Source: Pachypanchax playfairii (taxonomy: Eukaryota > Chordata > Actinopteri > Cyprinodontiformes > Aplocheilidae). Taken from it: DNA of 64,000 nucleotides. Shown here piece after piece: positions 38,131-48,263 of the stretch. Within the stretch, counting starts at the first letter, position 1. Every line of letters starts with the position of its first letter. The notes under the pieces were generated by a model. That model searched no databases. It was not told where the DNA came from and was given only the letters and a program-made list of their open reading frames with translations. Location of the stretch: assembly GCA_006937955.1 (NCBI GenBank), contig SSNP01000005.1, forward strand, positions 7,611,198 through 7,675,197, in the 5' to 3' direction. The position numbers and the translations under genes are program-made.

Positions 38131-39059
38131 TACCCTTTATTATTATGTTTGCAAACACTCCAGAAACATTAGACATTTTCCAAAAACCAGGGAGTCTGAA
38201 ATGTGCTTGATACTAGAGAGTTATACAGTATGTGTTGCAGTTTTTGGTTAGTAGCTACATTGGAGGCCTTAAAAATGTCCTCAGAGGTGTTGTACTCCAA
38301 TTTAATGTTATTTAAACAGGGGTTTAAGAAAAAAAATGAATCAGACATTACTTTGCCATCAGGCTTTTAAAAAACTCCCCCCCAAAAAACAAACAAACAA
38401 CCAAAACAGAAATCTAAACTTCTCAAATGTACAATAGCCAATAATAGAGTAATGATACAAAAGCATTATCATTCATTGCCATTTGATAAAAGTCACTTGT
38501 GGTGAGGAAGTTATGGCTCAGATTTATATTTAACCCCAGTGCTCATATGGCGTTCACTGCTTAAAGTCAACTAACATGATTTTGGGGTGAGCTCCAGTTA
38601 TTTTATCGCTAAACCACTTATTTAAGCCATAGGATAATGTCCTCCTTTATGCACAAAGGACAGTTGCTGAGCTCAGCACTGACTTTGCATCTGATTTGTA
38701 AATCAGAAACCACTTGTAGATGAGAACAGCATCTACTTAATTGAGACAAGTGAAGCCCATGTTACTGCTCTCAATCTTTATTAGGTCAAAACTAACTGAT
38801 TTCTATTTCAGTACAATATACATTTAATCATGCAAACACTGCAAATGTACTACATTGTCACACTGGAGGTATTTTATTGTTGTTTGAAAGATGTATCACA
38901 TAATAACGTTATTAAAAAAAATCTGCTCCAAATTAAACAATGCTTTTCCAATTAAACCATATCCTAAAGCATATGCTTTGGTGCTTCATGAGGTTTTTAT
39001 TTTTATTTATTTAGCTGAACTGTTTCTATAAGCAGTAATAACAGTGGTGTCCTTAAATT
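38131..39059. other. Non-coding; short AAAC/CAAA run
   Basis: No gene. A CAAA-type simple run lies at about 38386-38402, and a complex patch near 38630-38770 includes AACCACTT, a RUNX-like site. Confidence 0.45.
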
Positions 39060-39330
39060 GTGGGGTTATTTAAAATTGTGCCACCGTCTGCATCTGATGA
39101 TGCCCAAAATGAAGCCTTGGCCACATCTTCCCAATTAATTAAAACTATTAGAGAGTGCTTTAATTGTGAGATAATCAGAGGTTCCACAATTCTCATTCCA
39201 CAAAGCTTTGCTGTCTGTCAATCTTTGCAAAGGCCTCCCGAGAACATTGTCTCTGTTTTAGAGAACAGAGACATATGGCAATGTTCACTTGCAGCCTTGT
39301 TATGCATACAGTTTCCTCAGTCTCTGCTGT
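39060..39330. promoter_or_regulatory. Candidate regulatory block
   Basis: A repeat-free, sequence-complex stretch with paired homeodomain-like CCAATTAATTAAAAC, GTGCTTTAATTGTGAG and a CTTTGCAAAGG palindrome near 39224-39234. The 90-codon plus-strand frame across it (39060-39332) starts at a non-ATG codon and has no known protein similarity, so an exon is not supported. Regulatory function is inferred from motif density only. Confidence 0.25.
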
Positions 39331-42300
39331 AGATTTTTTCTCTTATCACTGACTGTATTATACTTTAGATTATATACTGCAGGTGTGCCTTAACACGCAG
39401 ATCTTTTGCATTTTACACCAGGATTAGACTATATTTCCATTAGATAGGCTTTGGGTAACTTGAAAGATAAGAGTCCGCAGATGCTCTTTATTTACTGCTT
39501 GAAATCTGAAGTAGAGTGATTTGAGAAGCATTAAACTTAGTACTATGGTGTGAGGGCGTGAAATCTAAGGTGTTGTCTGCAGCTCAAAAAATATATTAAA
39601 CAAGCATAATTCAGACAGTGGTTTGAAAGAAATAACCTTGTATTCTCAATCATTGTTTCGTATTATTTAACACGATGAGTCACAGTAGAAAAAATATTTT
39701 AAATGGCCGATTTTAATGGTATTTTTTCTGCCTTGATCTGTTAAACTTAATTCTGCTTTTCTCCATCTTTCCATGACCTCAAACTTTCTTCACCTCTAAT
39801 ATTTTTACATTTTCTCTTATATTCTATGGGAGAAAAGTGAGGTGAGAAAGAGCTCCAGATTTAAGCTGGCAGTATGTTCTATAAACATAGAAATAACATG
39901 TCGTCTTGGTTTGACATAGAAATAACACATTATCTATATAATTATCTACGTATATAACCAATAAGAAAGTATTAGGGCTGCAGTGGCAGAAAGATCATAC
40001 ATTTTCCACAAAATACTATAAAATCAAATGTACTGTGTTTTGGAAGTTCACAGGAAATACTGCATCTTTGTTCTGCATAAAGTAGCAAAAGTTCATCCCA
40101 AATATTTGTCAGTCTTAAAACTGTAGCTCCCGTCAAAGATAAGTATTGTCAGCATTTTGAGTTATGCTCACCTTAAGCTCATCAGTAAGGAGAAAAAAAA
40201 ATGACTTCAAGTTCAAAGTTCCCCAAAAATATTAATGTGGCTCATGACCATTTGTGTACAACATTGCAAATGAGAAATATGAGTTTAAGTGCTGGCTCAT
40301 AGCAGCAAGGGTGGAGAGGGCCACTTCTCTCACTCCATCACCAGAGGATGTTTTCTAAGAAAATAAAAAGAAAATCAATCAGCTGAGGAAACATCCTTGT
40401 AATAACTCTATCTTCCCAGTCATGAGTAGCATTACAGATAACTAGAGAGTTTTCACTGACACTGTGACTTTGATTGAAAACAGTATTAGCAGCATTGATG
40501 TTATAGTTCTCAACAAATCAAGATTTCTAATGGCTCAGAGCTAATGTGAGGTCATTTTTAACACATAGGGATGGGAGATATTAAAGGAAATGTGCACTCT
40601 TATGAAGTGAAATATAAGGTAGATGATGAGGGGAGGCATCTGTCAGGAAAGACCAGAAGGCAAGAGATGATAAATATATTATATATATAAATATAAAAAT
40701 GGTGGATTAGCTCATGGTATTAGTATTTTTTAAAGTATCTACACTAAGTTTTTTTTTTATTATTATTATTTGTCTCATACAGAGAGCACAGATAAAAGGA
40801 GCAATTCTTACAGATTCACACACTAACTCACTTGGGGATAAAACTTTCTCGAGAAGACCTGTTGCTGTGTTTCTACTTTGTCTTTTTTTATTGCTCTTCT
40901 GAACATTTTACTGAGCAGGAATTGTCCAGATAAAGTCCTTAATAAAAATACTATATGTCACTTTTTTCAAATATTTTCAATATTTCAACATCAAAATGTA
41001 TGTAAAGATCTTAAGAAAGTGTTTGGGGCTTGCTTTTATACAAGATGCAGACAATCAGTCAATGAGGAAAAATCTTTAACACTTTTATAGATATTTTTTC
41101 TACCATTTTTATGATGTATTGCAGTGCTAGCTCTCTTCAACCCTGTCAACATGTTATTATTTTTTGGTTATAGCTCATTCACCGTGTAATTTGACATTTA
41201 ACATGTGGAGTGTAATTTGACATAACTACTGGCATATGAAAACTCAAAAATATCCTCAAGAATTAACTCCTAACATAAGCTGATTAACTTTAACTAAATA
41301 TAGCACGGTTCAACAAATTCATGTTTATTCTGATTGAGAAAATAAATCAATGTTATTTCTAAAGAGCCAAAACTGCAATTTTCTTAGAGCCCTGTTACCT
41401 TAAAAGGAGATTCAACATGTCTTTTATAGACTATATATTGCTACCTTGAAGCCTCTTCATCACTTTTGATGTTTCGTGGGAACAGTTAATGCACTTTCAA
41501 TATGTTGTTGTTCTAGCAGGCTTTTTGTTTTTATTGTTGTTGAAAGATGAGGCCTACCATAACAAAGTATGTAAAAAAAATTCTAACATCCCTAATTTCC
41601 ATTAGTCATCCTTTGTACTATTAAAATCCTTGATTATGTATTCATTTCATGCTGATATTTTTTAATTTGAATAACATCCATATGGTTGAAACGTGATCCG
41701 CATTAATTGTTAGTTTGCCTCGGGAGCATGTTACTGCTTTTGAACTCAAGTCCAAAACTTGCTTCCATTCAGTGTTAATGAAGTATGAACACTCTTGTTT
41801 CAAGTCATGCATGACCGTTCTTTGTAATAAACACAGTGTCTAGTTTGGTTCGTGTCCTCCAGATGTAGAAAATATGCAGCTCAGAGGAGCAGATTATTTT
41901 ACAACTCAGCTGTATTTTTGGTCTTCCAGCTAATCGTATGGTTCAGCTGCTTTATATTAGGAAACAACAGCTGCCACAACACATACCACAGTGATATGAC
42001 AGGTGCCACCTAACACTTTCATTCTCAGTCTGATAGTTAAAGCTAAGCTTCTAATCAGTTTATTAGAAGGGTAAAATCCCTATATTCATTGGGTTGGCTG
42101 AACACAAGGGTCAAATTGTAGTCATTGTCAGCTGTTATCTGAAGCTGTGTCTTTTCATGCAAGGACACATTATGTGTATTGTTTTGCTGTTTATTGCTTT
42201 TGTCTACTAAATCTACACTGCTTCTGTTCACTTTATTCAAAGGAATCCCATTACATTTCCTGTTTGTTCATAGAAAAATCTTTCATATTTGTGTATTTAT

Positions 42301-42449
42301 CTGTGGACTCACTCAGATCTGCGTAAATCAAGTTTTAAATAGTTTTCCACAACTGGCCTCAATTAAAGCTAAAACAAGTGCTCATAGACTCACATTTGTG
42401 TATTTAATCCATTTTAGGATACTCCCAAAGAGGCCCAACAAACCATCTG
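39331..42449. other. Non-coding AT-rich DNA, no gene seen
   Basis: No gene or named repeat. An AT-only run lies near 40672-40698, and a more complex patch at about 40280-40510. Confidence 0.45.
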
Positions 42450-42715
42450 CTGTTTAGATAGACTCTGACCTCTATCCCTCTCCAAGTGGATTCACAGTAA
42501 CGGAGTATAGGCAGCCATACAGCATGACTGGTTGTTAATCTCTGAGCAGAAGACAAGGAGGTTATCATCACATGTCATTTGAAATGATGGGCTCTTTGGC
42601 AAATCCCCAACCAAAGTGTTGTTTCACTCTGTGCGCTCACTTTCCAATAATTTGCAGGACAGAATATGTGACTGATGCCTTGTCATGCAGTAGCTGTAGA
42701 ACAGTTCTCATGTGA
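42450..42715. promoter_or_regulatory. Candidate regulatory block
   Basis: A repeat-free block with balanced composition, including TCACATGTCATTTGAAATGATGGGC, TTTGGCAAATCCC and CCAATAATTTGCAGG-type motifs in close order. No frame with protein similarity. The call rests only on texture and is weak. Confidence 0.18.
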
Positions 42716-44623
42716 CTACTTCAAGGTATTTAGGAATGTTTGATATAATATTTCACAAGCAAAATCAAAACTAGTGATAAAGTGGTTGTAATTTAGTTGC
42801 TCATGACATTTGCAACATTTTCCAATTTGCATGTATAGGGTATGATAACACACAAAAATCCTGGTCTGGTATGTACCTCGATTTGAATAAATATTTGGTA
42901 TGTTTACAGCCCACTGTGTTTTAAAGAAAACAACTATAAAGAAATATGGAATGGTAAACTCTTTCCTAATTAAAAAACAATATATATACTTGTTGATAAA
43001 TAACAGGCCCTTTGTTGTTGAAAACACCCACTTTAAAATGCATAGAAACAAGATCCCATTACAGATCACATGTCCACTGCTATGAAAAACTTCTATAGCA
43101 TATGCTTTTTTGTTTTGCTTTTTTAGCTTCTGCCTGGTTAAAATCATTAGCAAGTGGCTGTCAGTGTGCCATGGACAGTTGGCTTTGCTTCCTAAATTTA
43201 TTTATTGCATTGTACCATTAATAGCTACACCTAAGCGATGCCATTAGAAATAAGTAATGAAATTCAAAGTACAGCCAGCTACTTACCCTATTACTCACTG
43301 TTGAATCATTTGTCACACCTCTCTTTTTCTGTGTTCATTTATTGGGAAACTGTAATATTGTCAAACAGTTGCTTTTTCTCATTACTGAGGGTTCTTGACT
43401 TTTAGTTTGGTTCTTTCAGTCCCTTCTTAAAATAAATGTAGCTCCTTCTGCAACAGTACTAACCCTAAACCTAACTTAAGAGCTCAATGCAAATGTCTTC
43501 CTTGTGTTTATTGGTGGTTGGCAAACTGGCTTACTGTTTCATTTCCTGCCTCCTAGTGGACTGTAATTTAAAACAAGAAAGCGGTGATGTAAAGTACAGC
43601 TATTCTGCATTTGTAAATTATTCAAACCATGTTGCATTAATAGAATACACGTGCATACTGAGCTAAAATTTTCTGAATGAATGTGTGTACAGTATGTAAT
43701 GTGTAATAGCAATGCCATTAAATTACATGTTGGCCTTCAAAAGTGAAATTTTGTCAAAAGGCACCAGATTTGATGATCTTTTACAGTTTGGAGAAGCTGG
43801 GATGTTTTAAATTTCTACTCTTACTTTTGGACAAAGATGCACAGCTTTTTTAATTATTTATTTCCGTTCTTTGTTCCACTTACAAAATTCTTGCTACAGA
43901 GACATGCTAGCATGTTTTTGCATCCATGTTAATTGAAAACAATGTAAAATTCCGTCAGATATGTTGACTTCTCATGATTGAATTTGCTTTCCCCTAAGAA
44001 TTATATTTTCAATTGACTGGAGGCAATGTCACAGAAAAGCTAGAATAAAAGTATAATGACTTGATAGAGCCATCTGATAACAAGCAATTTTCCAACACCA
44101 CGGCTTCTGAAAGGGAATGTCACATGGCAGCTGAACAGAAAAGTTTCACTTCTCCATGTTGAAAGGGCCTCAGGGAATAATTTAGATACAATCTCACTGA
44201 TTTTCAGTTGTATAAAAAAAAAAATCAAATTAAATGAACTGGTGTAAGTGGGTGTTCTTATACAGCGCTTTAGATATGTGCACAATTTAATTTTATAACT
44301 AATTGAAATGGCCTGAACAACATTGGAATGCACATGGAATGTAGGATAACCTCATTACAGAGTATGTAATAGTTTTCACTAATGTAAGTACCAAGCTCAA
44401 GAATTTAATATATATTTTTATGCTGTACACTCATTGAGAGGGGTGAAGTGGGGTATTTAACTGCATCATCATTCAGCTTTGATTGTACTAAAGCCTCACA
44501 AAGTGCTAAAATCCCATTTTCACATAATCCCCAATTATGTCCATTGTGAATAAGAAGTAATTAAAGTAATTTTCTGAGTTTCCTGTTTAAAACAGAAGCA
44601 TTTTAGCAATGATGCTCTGAAAA
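42716..44623. other. Non-coding AT-rich DNA, no gene seen
   Basis: The minus-strand frame at 42716-43153 (145 codons) is AT-driven and has no recognisable domain. A single ACCCTAAACCT near 43462 is not a telomere repeat. CAGCGCTTT near 44262 faintly recalls a SINE tail. Confidence 0.45.
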
Positions 44624-44651
44624 CCATCCATCCATCCATCCATCCATCCAT
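44624..44651. repeat. (CCAT)n microsatellite
   Basis: About seven CCAT/ATCC tetranucleotide units. Such runs often mark the 3' end of fish SINEs carrying a GGATGG tail, but no adjoining SINE body is visible here. Confidence 0.95.
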
Positions 44652-46016
44652 AGACGTAATTTTTAAATGATAATCGTCAGTTGACAAAAAGTAAAAAAAA
44701 AGAATAACCAGAAAATATTTGAAACACTTTTAAATGTCTGATATAATAACTCTAAAATTTTGAGTGATAAATCATCCATTAGAACGTGCATTACAAGTAC
44801 ATAATTACCAGGAAAGGAAAAATAAAATAACATTTATTTTGCTTACTACAGAGTTTTTCCATTAGTTTGTCAGATGGTAGCATGTTGATGAACAGCATTT
44901 ACAGCAGAATGACATGTGTGCTGTTTGTAGACTCTGTCTGAAGATGGAAAAATACAATTCAGAAATAGATGTGTCTCAAATAAAAGCTATGCTCTATTTC
45001 CAAGCTTGTCTTACGTTTGTCTTGGTCTGTCTGTCTGTCTGGGTTTTATACGCTTGACTAAACTTGATAAATGGCAAATAATGTGAGTTTGACATCTCAG
45101 ATGTATTTCATTGTTCAACATAGAGCGCTCCTGTCCAGCTTTCCTCTGCAAGGCAGATAAAAAAAGAGGTCAAATCACTTTGTTTGTGACTTCTGGTTCA
45201 TTAGTGTTGCATTTTACATGGAGAGTAAAACTTAAACTAATCTTTGGACATAAAACAAGTAAATATCCTTAAAAAATATTTATTTATATGAACACTGCAT
45301 GGTCAGAACAAGTACTTCATCATCACAATTTTGTTTTGTTCTGACAAAACAGCTAAATAGACCTGCAACTTTGGTACTACAATGCTCTGAATCAGTTTTG
45401 CAAGGTAAAATGTGAGAATGAGCCATAGACAACAATGTTTACTGAGAATGATTGACTTGTGTGTTTTGTTTTGTTTGGCTTGGCTATCTGAAGGAAAATG
45501 TTGTCTTTGAGTCCCCAGATGCTGCTCCAAAACAAACCTGGTTAATGTGCCAAGGGCTTTAACTCGGATTCATGAAGCCTGTTTGGTTTAATTGTGGTAG
45601 ACAGGCTGACACCTTGTGTCAGGACACACAATCAGACTTAATTTAATATGTTTCAGTATTTGGACTCCAGAGTGGGGCAAAAAAAACCAAAAACAAAAAT
45701 AAACATTGTAATTCTTAAGCCACTGGTTTAAGATTGACATGAGATGAAAGCCCCAAATGTGAAGAAGAACCACTCTGCATAATCAATCTAGAGAATAAAT
45801 CTGTGCAATTGAAATGTCCTGTGTCTGATTATGTTGTATAGTTATATTATCTCATGCTGCTCCAGTCAGAACTAAATAGAATTAATCTCAAATGCTCAGG
45901 AAGGAAATGACGCATCTGTCAACAACATTATTTACAGAAAGTAGAAATGATTGCAAAAATTTGAACTGTAAATAAAATAATTTACTTTTTAGCTTATTGT
46001 GTAACAATTACAGGAA
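44652..46016. other. Non-coding; short (GTCT)n run
   Basis: No gene. Four GTCT units lie at about 45025-45040. Confidence 0.5.
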
Positions 46017-46097
46017 CATTCATTCATTCATTCATTCATTCATTCATTCATTCATTCATTCATTCATTCATTCATTCATTCATTCATTCATTCATTC

Positions 46098-46137
<40 letters not shown>

Positions 46138-46175
46138 TTGCCAAAACAAGATATTTTTATTTATTTATTTATTTT
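46017..46175. repeat. Compound (CATT)n-(ATTT)n microsatellite
   Basis: About 21 CATT units (46017-46100) pass directly into about ten ATTT units (46101-46139). A 15-base interruption follows, then a second ATTT run to about 46175. The plus-strand Ser-Phe-Ile-His and Tyr-Leu-Phe-Ile repeating frame (45997-46203) is an artefact of this repeat. Confidence 0.95.
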
Positions 46176-46378
46176 AAATAAGCAAAATGCAGTAATTTCC
46201 TGATTATGAAAATTTAGTTGAAATGGAGCAAAACTTACATATTAACTCCTGATATATATATTTTTTTAAATAACTATGTTGCCAGGGATACATTTCATCA
46301 AAATGTATAGAAGGAACTTTAGTACAGAGCAACTTAATATCTGGAATACTTGAGTTTTGGGTTTTTTGACACCCTTTA

Positions 46379-46696
46379 TGTCATGAACCACAGAGCATGG
46401 CTGTGCAGTGGTGGACCCAAACCGCAGGGAACAGCAGGCAGAAAGGTGGGAGTAAAATCCAGGTTGTACTTTACTTGACTCGATACATGGCACATGAAAA
46501 CACGCACAAAAGCAATAACCTGACAAAGGACTGATGCTTACATAGAGAACGTGTACTGAGGACAACAGGTGGAAACATGAGGGTTAATTAACAAACACAG
46601 GTGAGGAGCATGAACGTGATGCCAGGGAGACAGTAGATGGACAACATTATGTGATCAGACATGGAAAAAATGGCAAACTAAACCTGATTCATGACA
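46379..46696. mobile_element. Complete TGTCATGAA-ended TIR element (318 bp)
   Basis: Perfect 9-bp terminal inverted repeats: TGTCATGAA (46379-46387) and TTCATGACA (46688-46696). The interior has GGTGGACCCAAACCGCAGG near the left end, TACTTTACTTGACTCGATAC, CTGAGGACAACAGGTGGAAAC and CACAGGTGAGGAGCATGAACG. These are recalled as typical of abundant fish non-autonomous elements. TA lies beside both ends (TA at 46377-46378; TA at 46698-46699, one base out), so a TA target is possible but unproven. No transposase. It is the clearest copy of the TGTCATG-type group in the window. Confidence 0.6.
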
Positions 46697-47135
46697 GTAG
46701 AAGCACAATTTAAGATCAGAAATTATATTTCTTCTTAAAAAAACTGAATGTGAATGAGCAAGTGTTTCCTGTACTATAAATGTAATAATATAGATGCTCT
46801 GCCATTTGCATCATGCATTAATGCTGTGATTTGTTACATAATATGTGAGGGAAGATAGTAATTTGTTAATTACAGACATGAACAAAATTGTTGTTGGTCT
46901 ATTAAATAAAGAAAAACCCACAATGCTCACTGGAATAACTCAAAATTGACAAATGCAATAATTTAAATTATTATAAATTCTTAAAAATCAACAAATGAAA
47001 ACCAGACTTTTGAATTGAATAAATTTAGGTTCAACAAAAAATAAATAAATAAAAAATAGGAAAACTAACTAATGAGACTAACCTCGTCAGACTCCATGTC
47101 GGAGCTCCTTCCAAATATAGTATACAATATACGTA

Positions 47136-47137
<2 letters not shown>
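46697..47137. other. Non-coding AT-rich DNA, no gene seen
   Basis: No gene or named repeat. A short AAAT run lies near 47039-47056. Confidence 0.5.

Positions 47138-47182
<45 letters not shown>
47138..47182. repeat. (TA)n(CA)n microsatellite
   Basis: About 19 TA units followed by a short CA run. It is embedded in GTATAC/GTATAT-rich, nearly palindromic flanks (about 47117-47200) that could extrude a cruciform. Confidence 0.95.
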
Positions 47183-47184
<2 letters not shown>

Positions 47185-47409
47185 TATATAGTGTATACAT
47201 TAAGGCTCATGGATGGTCACGTGAGAATAGGCCAATTTTTTTTTTACCATTATTGGATGTTTTTAGCTGTGTTTTGGCTCAGTATTTGAGGACCCATGAC
47301 CTGCAACTAAGCCCAAGCACTCTGTCAAGGGGTAACACATTTTATTATTAAATTTACTGAGACACTTGCAATTCCATTGTACCCTGCACAGCTTCCAACA
47401 CACTGTGCC

Positions 47410-47570
47410 AAAACACATTAATGTGGAGATGCAATTGTGATGGTGGTTTTTACAAATGGACAGAGTAGACTGTAGTTCTTGAAGAAGCTCAGGTCCTTCA
47501 ACATTTGCAGTAATATGTTTAATATCTTTTATAAGTCTGTTGTGCAGAGTGTGACAACTTATCAAAAGCA
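47410..47570 (+). mobile_element. Rex1-like LINE fragment, second copy
   Basis: The plus strand reads MWRCNCD (about 47420) and, after frame slips, KKLRSFNICSNMFNIFYKSV (47482-47541). This is the part of the reverse transcriptase C-terminal region that corresponds to the RCNIDAVFK and following segment of the minus-strand copy at 22.5 kb. Flanking sequence on both sides does not continue the element in any frame I can follow, so this is a short relic. The frame at 47263-47574 on the opposite strand is its antisense shadow. Confidence 0.75.
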
Positions 47571-47749
47571 GCAAGTCAGTAATCTAGAGATTGCACCAAC
47601 TTCCTCTGACTCCTCATTCACCCTGACACAAAAAAGGAAAACGAAATCAACAAATTTAAGAACAATCCTTTCTTTAAGGAAGCCTATTTGTATTCAAGAC
47701 TCCCGCTGTGTCTCCTCACGTGTGGCCGAGCTCAAGTGAACAAACAAGA

Positions 47750-48263
47750 GTGAGCAAGGAGTGTGGAGAAGAGCAAGAGGGAGGGGGTGCATGAGAGGGG
47801 AAGGATGAATCTAATGCATTGCAGCAGAGAACTGTGACAGAACAGGCATTTATCTGAGCAGAGACTGCTGCTCTAGGAAGAAAGACGCAGCAGTGGCAGC
47901 GGTGGCGGCAGAGGCAGCAGTACTCAGCACTCAGCGCTGCTCAATTACTCAATGCCTCCACCACAGCTGGAGACAAGGTGGACACGAAAAGGTGGAGGAT
48001 CAGTGGATACACACTGGAAGCACAACACCTCTCCAATGCCGCTCCAAATATGATTTATGGAATACTGTGGGGGCTTTTCCAGCTTCGCCTTGCATCTTCA
48101 TTTAACTTATCCTCCTGATACTCTGTTATGCTTTCTTCTGGCTTGATTTGGAGGAATATTCATGCGAATGGAAAGCAAGTCTTGAATGACAATCAGTGCC
48201 TGTCTCTTTAAAGGGTCAGACTTTATTGCCAGCAGAGGACTCGAGAAGCATTCTGCACATCAA
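47750..48263 (+). other. Candidate 5' untranslated first exon with donor
   Basis: A block with more CpG and G/C than its surroundings, including CAGCAGTGGCAGCGGTGGCG near 47889. It starts in purine-rich sequence (about 47750) and ends at a consensus-like donor CAA|GTAAGT (exon end 48263). Short interrupted frames begin at 47893 and 48049; none has a recognised protein, and upstream ATGs are followed by early stops. That pattern fits a long 5' UTR first exon of a vertebrate gene whose coding exons lie to the right. A CpG-rich non-coding element is an alternative. No TATA box was recognised. The gene is not identified. Confidence 0.3.

Noticed and set aside
42716..43153. 145-codon minus-strand open frame
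   Set aside because: Rich in Phe, Ile, Tyr and Lys as expected from random AT-rich DNA; no family similarity recognised.
45997..46203. Frame encoding Ser-Phe-Ile-His repeats
   Set aside because: Translation of the CATT/ATTT microsatellite.
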